From positions 51,330-115,329 of the forward strand of contig JAGAOV010000008.1 in the NCBI GenBank assembly GCA_017623515.1: 64,000 nucleotides of DNA, read 5' to 3'. Positions 42,057 through 50,360 of this stretch are shown piece by piece. The translations under genes and the position numbers were made by a program. The notes below the pieces were generated by a model. The model did not search any database. It saw only the letters and a list, made by a program, of their open reading frames with translations, and had not been told where the DNA came from. Origin of the DNA: Ruminococcus sp. GTDB taxonomy: Bacteria > Bacillota > Clostridia > Oscillospirales > Ruminococcaceae. How positions within the stretch are numbered: the stretch's first letter is position 1; each line of letters begins with the position of its first letter.

Positions 42057-42731
42057 ATGAAAATCTTAGTCGTTGAAGATGAAGCTGCCCTCTGTGACGC
42101 TCTCACTGAAATCCTTAAACGTAATCAATATAATGTCGATTCCGTTGATAATGGTGAGGACGGTCTTGAATATGCTCTCACTGGCCTCTATGACTGCATT
42201 ATCCTTGATATTATGCTGCCCATTATGGACGGTATCTCCGTCCTTAAACACCTCCGTAAAGCTAAAATCTCTACCCCTGTTATGCTCCTTACCGCTAAAT
42301 CCGATATTGATGACAAAATTACCGGTCTCGACTGCGGTGCGGATGATTACCTCACTAAACCATTCATTACCGGTGAACTCCTCGCCCGTGTACGTGCCCT
42401 TACAAGACGTACTGGTGAGGTCAATGTTGACGCTTTCGATTTCCATGGACTCACCCTTAACAAACAAACCTACATGCTCTCCTATGATTCGCAAAGCGTT
42501 AAACTTAGCCTCAAGGAATATCAGATCATGGAGATCCTTATAATGAACCCGAATCAGATAATCACAAAAGAACGTTTTATAGAGAAAATATGGGGCTTTG
42601 AAAGCGATGTTGAATACAATAATATCGAAGTCTACATATCCTTCCTTCGCAAAAAAATCCAATCCATCAACTCTAAGGCTTCCATTCGTACTGCAAGAGG
42701 TGTGGGTTACTATCTGGAGGAAAAAACATGA
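42057..42731 (+). CDS. Response regulator, OmpR family
   Basis: 224 residues. The receiver has EDEA near the N-terminus, phospho-Asp in CIILDIMLPIMDG (about 51), LLTAKS and TKPF; the winged helix runs about 130-222 and ends in TARGVGYYLEE. The start ATG has AAAGGAGATA 8 nt upstream. The last 4 nt overlap the kinase start (ATGA). It forms a CutR/VanR-like system with the following sensor; targets unknown. Confidence 0.95.
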   Translation: MKILVVEDEAALCDALTEILKRNQYNVDSVDNGEDGLEYALTGLYDCIILDIMLPIMDGISVLKHLRKAKISTPVMLLTAKSDIDDKITGLDCGADDYLTKPFITGELLARVRALTRRTGEVNVDAFDFHGLTLNKQTYMLSYDSQSVKLSLKEYQIMEILIMNPNQIITKERFIEKIWGFESDVEYNNIEVYISFLRKKIQSINSKASIRTARGVGYYLEEKT

Positions 42732-44620
42732 TTCAGAAAGTCCGAAAAAGCTTTATCACTATCACTATGACCATGCTCACTCTGGTTCTTATTATACCTC
42801 TCTTCGCTGTCAATATCGTTACTGCTGTTCTCACATATAATAATACTCATACCATCCTTGAACAAATTGCTCAGACTGAAGTCTATATCCTTGAACCAAG
42901 AGATCCAATTCCTGATCACTCATTCCCTACTGAAAATCAAAATATGGGCGTTGTTAAGCCCGTTCATACTACTTCCACTTCAACTGCATCTTCCCAGACA
43001 ACTACCCTTTCAATAACTATTGCAACATCTGTTGAAAAACAAAGCGAAGCAGAAAATATTATACAAACATTATCTCCTATTCCACATGCGCAAACTACTA
43101 CTCCCTCCCTCCATTCTACTGACGCTCGTCACTCTACTGATGTTCGCCCCGATATTCCCAAAACTACACCCCATGCTGCTACAACTCCCCCTCAGCCGCC
43201 TAGTTGGCAGCAGCAGACGAAAACTGAACCTGCCTTTCCATCAGTACAGACAAATCCTACTCGTCCTATTCATCCTAATCACCCTGCTTTTACTCAGGAT
43301 TTCAGAGAAAATGAATTCGAAAATAACAACTATAAGGAAAATGAAAGCTGGTACGGTGACTGGAATGGTTGGTATGCTGCTGAAGTACCTGCTTTAAACG
43401 CTAAAATTGCTGCTGCGGTGGCAAATTTCATTTCCCTTGAAACTGCTCAGAATTCTTCAATCATTCCTAATTCCGCTAATTCTTCTACTACATATACCAC
43501 AACTGTTTCTCAAACATTCCCTCCTGAATCACCTCAGCATCTCTCCGAAAACACTCAGATAAGCAAAACTCTTAAACCAAAGGTCTTTGATAAACAACTA
43601 AGAGAACCTCTTCCGCCAGATCAGAAGCCTCCAAGCTCCATTGATCACTTCGTTGTTTTCCTCGATAAAGAAAATAACGTAACCGATGTTCAGGGCTCTG
43701 ACGACTTTACAAAGGAAAGCTGCTCCATTATACTTCAGAATATTAAACCTAATGATAAATACGACGGTTACTATGGCTCTATGCAATATGTCCGCAAAGA
43801 CTATAATCAGGGCGCAGTTATGGTTTTCTCTGACAGACAATCCGATATTAAAATGATGAAAACCATTCTTTTCGTTAGTATAGGCCTATTCCTTCTTATG
43901 GAGTTCGTTGTTTTCTTTATCACAAGAATTCTTACAAAAAAAGCTATGAGACCTATGCAGATCTCCTACGAAAAACAACAGCAGTTTATCTCAGATGCCG
44001 GCCATGAACTTAAAACTCCTCTTACTGTTATTTCCGCTAATGCTGATATTCTTGCCGATGAGATCGGTGACAATAAGTGGCTTACTTATATCAAAAGTCA
44101 GGCTGAGCGTATGCGTATACTCGTTCAGGAAATGCTCGACCTTACTAAAATTACTAGCTCAGATCAGCATATCGCTCAATCCCATTTTAATATCAGCAGC
44201 CTTGTGGAAAATGTAGCTCTCCCATTTGAATGTCAGGCTTTTGAACAGAAAAAAACTTTTCATATCGAACTCGAACCCAATGTAGAATTCTTCGGAAACA
44301 CCGAACGAATCAGACGTATGATAGGTATTTTTATTGACAATGCTTTCAAATACAGCAATGAAAACGGTACTATCAAAATCCAGCTCAAAACTGAAAGCAA
44401 TAAAAAAATCCTGCGTATATACAACACAGGTATCGGTATTGCCAAGGGCGAAGAAGAGAAAATTTTTGAAAGATTCTATCGCAGTGATACCTCAAGATCT
44501 AAACAGGGCGGTTACGGTCTCGGACTTGCTATTGCTAAAAGTATTGCTGATCAGCATGGTATCAAAATTAATGTTCAGACTGAACCCAATCAGTGGATAA
44601 GCTTTAATCTTACCCTTTGA
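42728..44620 (+). CDS. Sensor histidine kinase with an unusual Thr/Pro-rich extracytoplasmic region
   Basis: 630 residues. TM1 (about 12-35) and TM2 (about 376-400) enclose an extracytoplasmic part of about 340 residues, far longer than common. About 75-190 of it is Thr/Ser/Pro/His low complexity (TTSTSTASSQTTT; PHAATTPPQPPS), then an Asn/Trp-rich stretch (ENNNYKENESWYGDWNGWY), then more Thr/Ser. The kinase core is normal: phospho-His in SDAGHELKTPLTVI (about 425), N-box FIDNAFKYSN, G1 TGIGIAK, F-box ERFYRSD and G2 GYGLGLAIAK. No HAMP domain is obvious. The Thr/Pro region may be glycosylated or span the wall; that is inference. Confidence 0.92.
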   Translation: MIQKVRKSFITITMTMLTLVLIIPLFAVNIVTAVLTYNNTHTILEQIAQTEVYILEPRDPIPDHSFPTENQNMGVVKPVHTTSTSTASSQTTTLSITIATSVEKQSEAENIIQTLSPIPHAQTTTPSLHSTDARHSTDVRPDIPKTTPHAATTPPQPPSWQQQTKTEPAFPSVQTNPTRPIHPNHPAFTQDFRENEFENNNYKENESWYGDWNGWYAAEVPALNAKIAAAVANFISLETAQNSSIIPNSANSSTTYTTTVSQTFPPESPQHLSENTQISKTLKPKVFDKQLREPLPPDQKPPSSIDHFVVFLDKENNVTDVQGSDDFTKESCSIILQNIKPNDKYDGYYGSMQYVRKDYNQGAVMVFSDRQSDIKMMKTILFVSIGLFLLMEFVVFFITRILTKKAMRPMQISYEKQQQFISDAGHELKTPLTVISANADILADEIGDNKWLTYIKSQAERMRILVQEMLDLTKITSSDQHIAQSHFNISSLVENVALPFECQAFEQKKTFHIELEPNVEFFGNTERIRRMIGIFIDNAFKYSNENGTIKIQLKTESNKKILRIYNTGIGIAKGEEEKIFERFYRSDTSRSKQGGYGLGLAIAKSIADQHGIKINVQTEPNQWISFNLTL

Positions 44621-44633
44621 TACACTACAATAT

Positions 44634-44666
44634 AATGCTCCTCTTACTATGGGGAGCATTTCATTT
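44634..44666 (+). terminator. Terminator of the second two-component system
   Basis: 8-bp stem AATGCTCC/GGAGCATT with an 11-nt loop, followed by TCATTTC. The U-tail is weak. Confidence 0.6.
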
Positions 44667-44780
44667 CACCCTGCACTGCAAACAAGAACCAAAAAACTGT
44701 AATTTACACCAGAGCTTTCAAAACAGGTTCTCTTTCAAAAATTGGTGTAAATGTAGTTTTGAATTGGTTTAATCAGAAAT

Positions 44781-44912
44781 TGTAGGGTACACTCCTTACT
44801 GGAGCCAGTCTCCTTTGTCCTGCGGACATTTCCCCTTCCCATGGGAAATACCCTCGACATCCCGTTAATTACGCACAACACATGCGGGGCGTCGAAGACA
44901 CCGCCACCTACA
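44781..44912. repeat. Family C repeat (TGTAGG...CCTACA), right copy
   Basis: 132 bp, same orientation and same ends as 41849-41923 with an extra 57-bp insertion near the left end. The stretch just before it (44671-44693) matches 63964-63986 at the window end. The two family C copies bracket the whole two-component operon. Confidence 0.82.
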
Positions 44913-44995
44913 GTTCATGCGATTAGGACATTTTTTATCACACGCATAAACTAAAATCTATTCCCCAACATTTATAATAGAACCTCAAAACAGAG

Positions 44996-45047
44996 CTAAA
45001 AAACGAGCTGAAACAGCACTTAATTTCATGCTGCTTCAGCCCGTTTT
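44996..45047 (-). terminator. Terminator of the soj-spo0J-serS operon
   Basis: A 19-bp stem (two G-U pairs) with a 10-nt loop; minus-strand tail TTTTTT. It is 26 nt after the serS stop. Confidence 0.9.
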
Positions 45048-45072
45048 CTTACTTTTTACCCAGCACTATACC

Positions 45073-46356
45073 TTATGCAAGCTCGATCTTGTCTGTGAAC
45101 ATATATCTCTGAAGTGCTTCCGGTATTCTGATAGTTCCGTCTTCATTCAGATTGTTCTCAAGAAATGCAATGAGCATTCTCGGCGGTGCTACTACTGTAT
45201 TATTAAGTGTATGTGCAAAATACTTGCTGCCGTCCTCTGCCTTTACTCTGATGCCAAGTCTTCTTGCCTGCGCATCACCAAGGTTTGAACAGCTTCCTAC
45301 CTCAAAATACTTCTTCTGTCTAGGTGACCATGCCTCAACGTCGATGCTCTTTACCTTCAGGTCTGCAAGATCTCCTGAACAGCATTCCAGTGTTCTCACC
45401 GGTATATCAAGTGTTCTGAAAAATTCTACTGTGTTTTCATACATCTTCCTGAACCATTCCATGCTCTCCTCAGGCTTACATACTACGATCATTTCCTGCT
45501 TCTCAAACTGGTGGATTCTGTATACTCCTCTCTCCTCAATACCATGTGCACCTACTTCCTTTCTGAAACACGGTGAATAGCTTGTGAGACACTGAGGAAG
45601 TGTCGATTCATCCACAATAGTATCAATGAACTTACCTATCATTGAATGTTCGCTTGTACCAATAAGATACAGATCCTCACCCTCGATCTTGTACATCATG
45701 CCTTCCATTTCTGCAAAGCTCATTACGCCTGTTACAACGTTGCTTCTTATCATAAACGGTGGAATGTAGTACTTGAAACCCTTGCCAATCATGAAATCTC
45801 TTGCATATGAAAGAATTGAAGAATGCAATCTTGCAATATCGCCGCAAAGATAATAAAATCCGTTGCCGCTGGTCTTTCTTGCAGAATCAATATCTATTCC
45901 GCCCAGCTTTTCCATTATATCTACATGATATGGTACTGGGAAATCCGGTACAAACGGTTCACCAAAACGCTCTACCTCTACATTCTCACTGTCATCCTTA
46001 CCAATCGGTACGCTGTCATCAATAAAGTTCGGGATTACCATCATGATTTCCTTTACCTTTGTCTCCAGCTCTGTTTCCAGTGCTTCCTTCTCAGCAAGCT
46101 GCTTTCCAAGATCTGCTACCTCTGCCTTTACCTTCTCTGCTTCTTCCTTCTTGCCCTGCGCCATCAGTCCGCCTATCATCTTGCTTACGGTCTTTCTCTG
46201 GTTTCTCAGTCCGTCGCATGCAAGCTTTGTTTCTCTGTACTGCTTGTCCAGCTCCACTACCTCATCTACCAGCGCAAGCTTTGAATCCTGAAACTTCTTC
46301 TTGATATTTTCCTTTACTGCTTCCGGATTTGTTCTTATCCATTTAATATCTATCAT
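45073..46356 (-). CDS. serS: Seryl-tRNA synthetase
   Basis: SerRS (427 aa) charges tRNA-Ser. An N-terminal coiled-coil arm (about 1-110) is followed by the class II core: motif 2 in FRKEVGAHGIEERGVYRIHQFEKQE (landmarks CFRKEVGAHG and RIHQFEKQE) and motif 3 in NNTVVAPPRMLIAFLENN, ending with GTIRIPEAL. The GIEERGVYR variant (rather than GRDTRGL) is of the type seen in some Clostridia. It lies 29 bp after spo0J, an arrangement common in Firmicute origins. Confidence 0.97.
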   Translation of the reverse strand: MIDIKWIRTNPEAVKENIKKKFQDSKLALVDEVVELDKQYRETKLACDGLRNQRKTVSKMIGGLMAQGKKEEAEKVKAEVADLGKQLAEKEALETELETKVKEIMMVIPNFIDDSVPIGKDDSENVEVERFGEPFVPDFPVPYHVDIMEKLGGIDIDSARKTSGNGFYYLCGDIARLHSSILSYARDFMIGKGFKYYIPPFMIRSNVVTGVMSFAEMEGMMYKIEGEDLYLIGTSEHSMIGKFIDTIVDESTLPQCLTSYSPCFRKEVGAHGIEERGVYRIHQFEKQEMIVVCKPEESMEWFRKMYENTVEFFRTLDIPVRTLECCSGDLADLKVKSIDVEAWSPRQKKYFEVGSCSNLGDAQARRLGIRVKAEDGSKYFAHTLNNTVVAPPRMLIAFLENNLNEDGTIRIPEALQRYMFTDKIELA

Positions 46357-46385
46357 TTCTATTTATTCCTTTCAAGTTTTACTTT

Positions 46386-47228
46386 TTAGTACCATGTGAA
46401 TATTTTACAAAGTTCTGTAAGATCTTCCTTATCGTAGAAATCAAGCGTCAGAGTTCCCTTGTTCTGTCCGTATCTCACTGACACGTGACGCTTCAGAACC
46501 TCCGCAAGTCCTATCTCTACTTCCCTGAAATATGAATCTGTTTCCGGATCCATTTCAAATGGCTCCGGTTTTAATTCCGCTTCTTCTGCTGCTATTCTTT
46601 CTATCGCTCTTACTGTAAGCATTCCTCGTGCTGCTTTCCTTGCTGTATTTACTCGCAGCTCCGGATTGTTTATTGACAACAGTGCCTTTGCATGTCCTGC
46701 TGTTATGCTGTTCTTCTCTATAAGATCAAGTATTTCATCTTCAAGCTGAAGCAGACGCAGAGAATTCGCTACTGTGCTTCTCGATCTGCCTACTGTCTTA
46801 GAAACGCTTTCCTGAGTCATCCCGTACTGCTCCATCAGATCACGATAACCCATTGCTTCTTCTATAGGATTCAGATTCTCTCTTTGCAGATTCTCTATCA
46901 GTGCAATCTGCATTGTTTCCAGATCCGACAGCTCTTTGATGATAACTGGTATTTCATCCATGCCAAGCATTCGTGCTGCTCTCCAGCGGCGTTCGCCTGC
47001 TACGATCTGATAACCACTGTTCATAGGCCGCACCAGAACCGGCTGCAATATTCCATACTGCTTTATCGAATCTGCAAGTGCTGCTATTGATTCTTCACTG
47101 AAATTCTTTCTCGGCTGATTCCGGTTAGGCTCGATCTCTGACATGCGCACATTCTTCTTTACCTGTACATCTGCTGCATTATCATCAAACAGAAAATCAA
47201 GTCCGCTGCCAAGTCCGCCTTTTGCCAT
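46386..47228 (-). CDS. spo0J: Chromosome-partitioning protein ParB (Spo0J)
   Basis: ParB (280 aa) loads at parS, spreads as a CTP-dependent clamp and recruits SMC. Residues 34-41 hold NRNQPRKNF (C1 box); 78-84 GERRWRA, the CTP-binding C2 box; 90-170 the helix-turn-helix region with QYGMTQESVSKTVGRSRSTVAN; and the C-terminal dimerisation domain ends near 280. All key residues are present, unlike the Noc-position paralogue at 48383. It is coded 27 bp after soj. Its targets are the eight near-perfect parS sites at 48167-48330 and 52274-52406. Confidence 0.96.
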   Translation of the reverse strand: MAKGGLGSGLDFLFDDNAADVQVKKNVRMSEIEPNRNQPRKNFSEESIAALADSIKQYGILQPVLVRPMNSGYQIVAGERRWRAARMLGMDEIPVIIKELSDLETMQIALIENLQRENLNPIEEAMGYRDLMEQYGMTQESVSKTVGRSRSTVANSLRLLQLEDEILDLIEKNSITAGHAKALLSINNPELRVNTARKAARGMLTVRAIERIAAEEAELKPEPFEMDPETDSYFREVEIGLAEVLKRHVSVRYGQNKGTLTLDFYDKEDLTELCKIFTWY

Positions 47229-47255
47229 TACTATTACCTCCTCTTCCTTTTATTC

Positions 47256-48080
47256 TTACTTAGCCTCTTCTCCGTCTTTCTTCTTACCGAAAAACAGACG
47301 TTTTTTCTCCTTCTTAGGCTTCTCTTCTTTCAAAAGCTCATAGCCTAGCTCTTCATATGCTTCCGCACCCTTTGAGTTTTTATCATAGTACATTACCGGC
47401 TTTCCGTGACTAGGTGCTTCGGATATTCGCACATTCCTCGGTATCTTTGTCCTGAACACTCTTCCCGGAAAATACTTCTCTACCTCTGCTTCTACCTGCT
47501 TTGATACATTAAGTCTCTGATCAAACATCACAAACAATATACCTGCTATATTCAACGATGGATTAAAGCTGCTTCGTACTATCTTCAGCGTATTTGTAAG
47601 TTGTGAAAGTCCTTCCAAAGCATAAAACTCAGCAAGCATTGGTATAATCAGTTCATCTGCTGCTGTAAGCCCATTTAATGTAAGAAGTCCTAATGCCGGC
47701 GGACAGTCGATAAGTATTATGTCATATTCATCCTTACAGGTCAGCAGCTGCATTTTTAACTTATTGGTACGATTCTCCAAACGGCTAAGCTCTATTTCAC
47801 AGCCTGCAAGGTCATCTGTTGCCGGAAGAACTGACACTCCCTCAAACTCTGTTTCTATTATCGCATCTTTTATTTTTGCTTTACCTGATATTACATCATA
47901 TGATGATACCTCAAGTTCTCTTTTCTTTATTCCAAATCCTGTTGTTGTATTGCCTTGCGGATCTATATCAACACACAGCACTTTCTTTCCATGCGATCCA
48001 AGCCATGCGCCAAGGTTTATGACTGTTGTGGTCTTTCCTACGCCGCCTTTCTGGTTTCCTACTGCATATATCAACTGCAT
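47256..48080 (-). CDS. soj: Chromosome-partitioning ATPase ParA (Soj)
   Basis: ParA (274 aa) is a dimerising Walker-type ATPase that positions ParB-parS complexes and in Bacillus also regulates DnaA. The deviant Walker A NQKGGVGKTTT (about 8-18) with its signature Lys, Walker A' DIDPQGN, and Walker B DIILIDCPPALG (about 120-130) are all present. The C-terminal 20 residues are a Lys/Gly-rich tail (KPKKEKKRLFFGKKKDG), an unusual extension that may add DNA affinity. Five parS sites lie directly upstream, in its leader. Confidence 0.96.
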   Translation of the reverse strand: MQLIYAVGNQKGGVGKTTTVINLGAWLGSHGKKVLCVDIDPQGNTTTGFGIKKRELEVSSYDVISGKAKIKDAIIETEFEGVSVLPATDDLAGCEIELSRLENRTNKLKMQLLTCKDEYDIILIDCPPALGLLTLNGLTAADELIIPMLAEFYALEGLSQLTNTLKIVRSSFNPSLNIAGILFVMFDQRLNVSKQVEAEVEKYFPGRVFRTKIPRNVRISEAPSHGKPVMYYDKNSKGAEAYEELGYELLKEEKPKKEKKRLFFGKKKDGEEAK

Positions 48081-48166
48081 CGCCCCTTTCTGTTCTTTTA
48101 TTATACCACGATTCCAGTCTTTTGTAAAGCATTTTCCCTACCCTGACTGCCCTTTTTTACTCAAAA

Positions 48167-48330
48167 TGTTCCACGTGGAACATTTTTCATCACGCTTCCC
48201 CATTGTTCCACGTGGAACATTTTTCATTGCACTTCCCCATTGTTCCACGTGGAACATTTTTCATTGCACTTCCCCATTGTTCTACGTGGAACATTTTTCA
48301 TTGCACTTCCCCATTGTTCCACGTGGAACA
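48167..48330. promoter_or_regulatory. parS array: five sites at exact 37-bp period
   Basis: Five 16-bp palindromes TGTTCCACGTGGAACA at 48167-48182, 48204-48219, 48241-48256, 48278-48293 (one base changed: TTCTACG) and 48315-48330. The unit is 37 bp; the spacer (TTTTTCATTGCACTTCCCC) is nearly constant, so the array is a true tandem repeat. The motif is the ParB/Spo0J site of Firmicutes (Bacillus: TGTTTCACGTGAAACA). It fills the soj-noc gap. Confidence 0.95.
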
Positions 48331-48382
48331 TTTTATAAAAAAGCTGCACTGATCCACTCAGCGCAGCTACTTATGTATTGCC

Positions 48383-49222
48383 TTAACTTAAACGTTTTTT
48401 CCCTTCAGTATTTTGCAGTCTCTGATCAATTTCATAAGGTATTCTTATGCGGTATTCCACTGCACTTCCATTATGTATCTTCTCTGCATCAATTGCTATC
48501 CCTGCGTTCTGTATGGTGTCAATAGCCTTATTAAGAGTGTTCACAAAAGACTTTACATTCTGCATTGTTCTGTTTCTCTTGCGATAAGGCTCTCTTCTTC
48601 GGTTACGTCCAATAAGCCCCTCTACCATTTGTTCTGTCTTTTCAACGTTTAACCCATCTTCTATTACACGGCTGAGTATACCCATACGCTCATCCGGTGC
48701 GCTTATTCTGAGAAGTGCTCTGGCATGACGTTCTGTAAGATGGTTGTCCATTATCATCTTTCGCTCTTCCGATGTCAGTCGAAGAAGACGTAATTTGTTT
48801 GCTACTGTACTCTGTGCCTTGCCAAGCTGTGCAGCTGCATCCTCCTGTGTTATGCCGTAATACGATATAAGTTTCTCAATCGCTTCAGCCTCTTCAAAAA
48901 ATGAAAGATCAGCAAGATTTATAAATTCTGCCATACGACTGCTGCCCTTTTCTGTTATTATACACGGCACTTCCTTGCATTCCGCAAGGATTGCAGCATA
49001 AAATCTCTCTGGTTCCGCTACAAGTACATATCCATCATCTGCTGCACGTACAAAAAATGGCTGCATAAACCCATTTTCTCTTATATCATCTGCTAAAATC
49101 CGGATCTTTTCAGGGTCAAGATGTGATTTACTGATATTTACATCTGTTTTTATCTCTTCAAAACGAAGTTTTATAAGCTGTCCTGCCGATCTTCTTCCTG
49201 TAAATGCCGCATATCCTGCCAT
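48383..49222 (-). CDS. noc: Second ParB-like protein in the noc position
   Basis: 279 residues. By place (rsmG-noc-soj-spo0J) this is the Noc gene, whose product in Bacillus prevents division over the nucleoid. The helix-turn-helix region is clear (YYGITQEDAAAQLGKAQSTVANKLRLL). The N-terminal domain is degenerate: where ParB/Noc have QPR and GERRxRA, this protein has DVNISKSHLD and EPERFYAA (about 70-77). It may therefore fail to bind CTP and to spread, and might be only a DNA-binding protein. Whether it recognises parS or a Noc-type site (none seen) cannot be told. Confidence 0.82.
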   Translation of the reverse strand: MAGYAAFTGRRSAGQLIKLRFEEIKTDVNISKSHLDPEKIRILADDIRENGFMQPFFVRAADDGYVLVAEPERFYAAILAECKEVPCIITEKGSSRMAEFINLADLSFFEEAEAIEKLISYYGITQEDAAAQLGKAQSTVANKLRLLRLTSEERKMIMDNHLTERHARALLRISAPDERMGILSRVIEDGLNVEKTEQMVEGLIGRNRRREPYRKRNRTMQNVKSFVNTLNKAIDTIQNAGIAIDAEKIHNGSAVEYRIRIPYEIDQRLQNTEGKKRLS

Positions 49223-49496
49223 AATGCCATCTCCTTGTCTCCAATTCTTTTTTCTTTATTTTTAAGAACTTGTCTTAATATAATCTACTGTAAGTTTTAT
49301 CCATGAATTTTGCTGCTAACAGCGTTAAGTGTTCCCATCATACGCCAAATATATAGAAAATTCAACACATCGTTTATTTGGTTTTATTTAAGACGCTTTG
49401 GCAAATTGCAATTTATATGAGAATATTCTTTATGTCATATAATTCAAACTAACTAATAAATCATATTTTATACCAAGGCAATTACAAAAGACATCT

Positions 49497-49561
49497 AAAA
49501 AAGGAAACACATGTAAAATCTGAAAGAATTTAAAAATGTCCTTTCAGATAAGTGTTTCCTT
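49497..49561 (-). terminator. Long-stem terminator after rsmG
   Basis: Nested arms AAGGAAACAC/GTGTTTCCTT and ATCTGAAAG/CTTTCAGAT form a long hairpin (49501-49561), with TTTTT after it on the minus strand, about 90 nt beyond the rsmG stop. The rest of the 427-bp gap to noc (49223-49496) is AT-rich with nothing else I can name. Confidence 0.78.
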
Positions 49562-49649
49562 AATTATATCATATACAAATAGTGTTTTCTATAAGAATAA
49601 ATCGCATAAATCAGCAATTCTCTACTGTATTCTGCACATTACAGCATAA

Positions 49650-50360
49650 TTATAAAGGTTTCTGCTTTATACGGCTGCTTTTTCTTGGATATTTTGACGG
49701 AGTATGCGAAATTTTTCTTATAACAATAAGCCTGCGTTCTTCACCGCTGATCTCATATGTAATTTCTTTTTCAACAGCACCTCCAAGCTCCTTAATGGCA
49801 AATGCAGCGTCATCAGAGCTTTCACTTGGTCCTTTCAGCGCAATAAATATCCCGCCTTTCTTTACAAAAGGCATACAATATTCGCAAAGAACCGGAAGAG
49901 CCGCAACAGCACGTGCCGTTGCAACATCAAAGGTTTCCCTATATTCCGGAAGATTGCCTGCATCCTCGGCACGGCTGTGTATGCATCTCCAGTCGTTAAG
50001 CTCCATTTTTTCTGAAAGCTGCTCCAGAAATGTTATTCTCTTCATAAGGCTGTCAAGCATCGTTATTTTAAGGTCACTTCTGTATACACCCATGGGTACA
50101 CTGGGAAAACCTGCACCAGTGCCGACATCAATTATACTTGCATTTTCCGGAATTTCTACGTATGAAAGCGGCACGATACTGTCAAGAAAATGCTTTACCC
50201 ATATTTCACCTGTTTCAGTAATTGCTGTAAGATTAACCTTTTCATTGTATTCAACAAGAAATTCCGCATATTCACTAAGAAGGGAATAATGCTTCTGGGT
50301 GATTTCAAGTCCTCTTTCAACAAATAAACAATGAATAGTTGAAAAGTCAGTTTTAATCAT
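49650..50360 (-). CDS. rsmG: 16S rRNA (guanine527-N7)-methyltransferase RsmG
   Basis: RsmG (236 aa) methylates G527 of 16S rRNA. The N-terminal helices carry [17 protein letters not shown]; the SAM site [16 protein letters not shown] is near 69-84, followed by [11 protein letters not shown] and the [13 protein letters not shown] catalytic loop. The frame extends to 50423 inside mnmG; the ATG at 50360 is the normal start and overlaps mnmG by 8 nt. The last 20 residues are basic. Confidence 0.96.
   Translation of the reverse strand: MIKTDFSTIHCLFVERGLEITQKHYSLLSEYAEFLVEYNEKVNLTAITETGEIWVKHFLDSIVPLSYVEIPENASIIDVGTGAGFPSVPMGVYRSDLKITMLDSLMKRITFLEQLSEKMELNDWRCIHSRAEDAGNLPEYRETFDVATARAVAALPVLCEYCMPFVKKGGIFIALKGPSESSDDAAFAIKELGGAVEKEITYEISGEERRLIVIRKISHTPSKYPRKSSRIKQKPL

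Noticed and set aside
48167-48330. Regular 16-bp palindromes with about 21-bp spacers, CRISPR-like
   Set aside because: Spacers are nearly identical to each other and the palindrome is parS; no cas genes.
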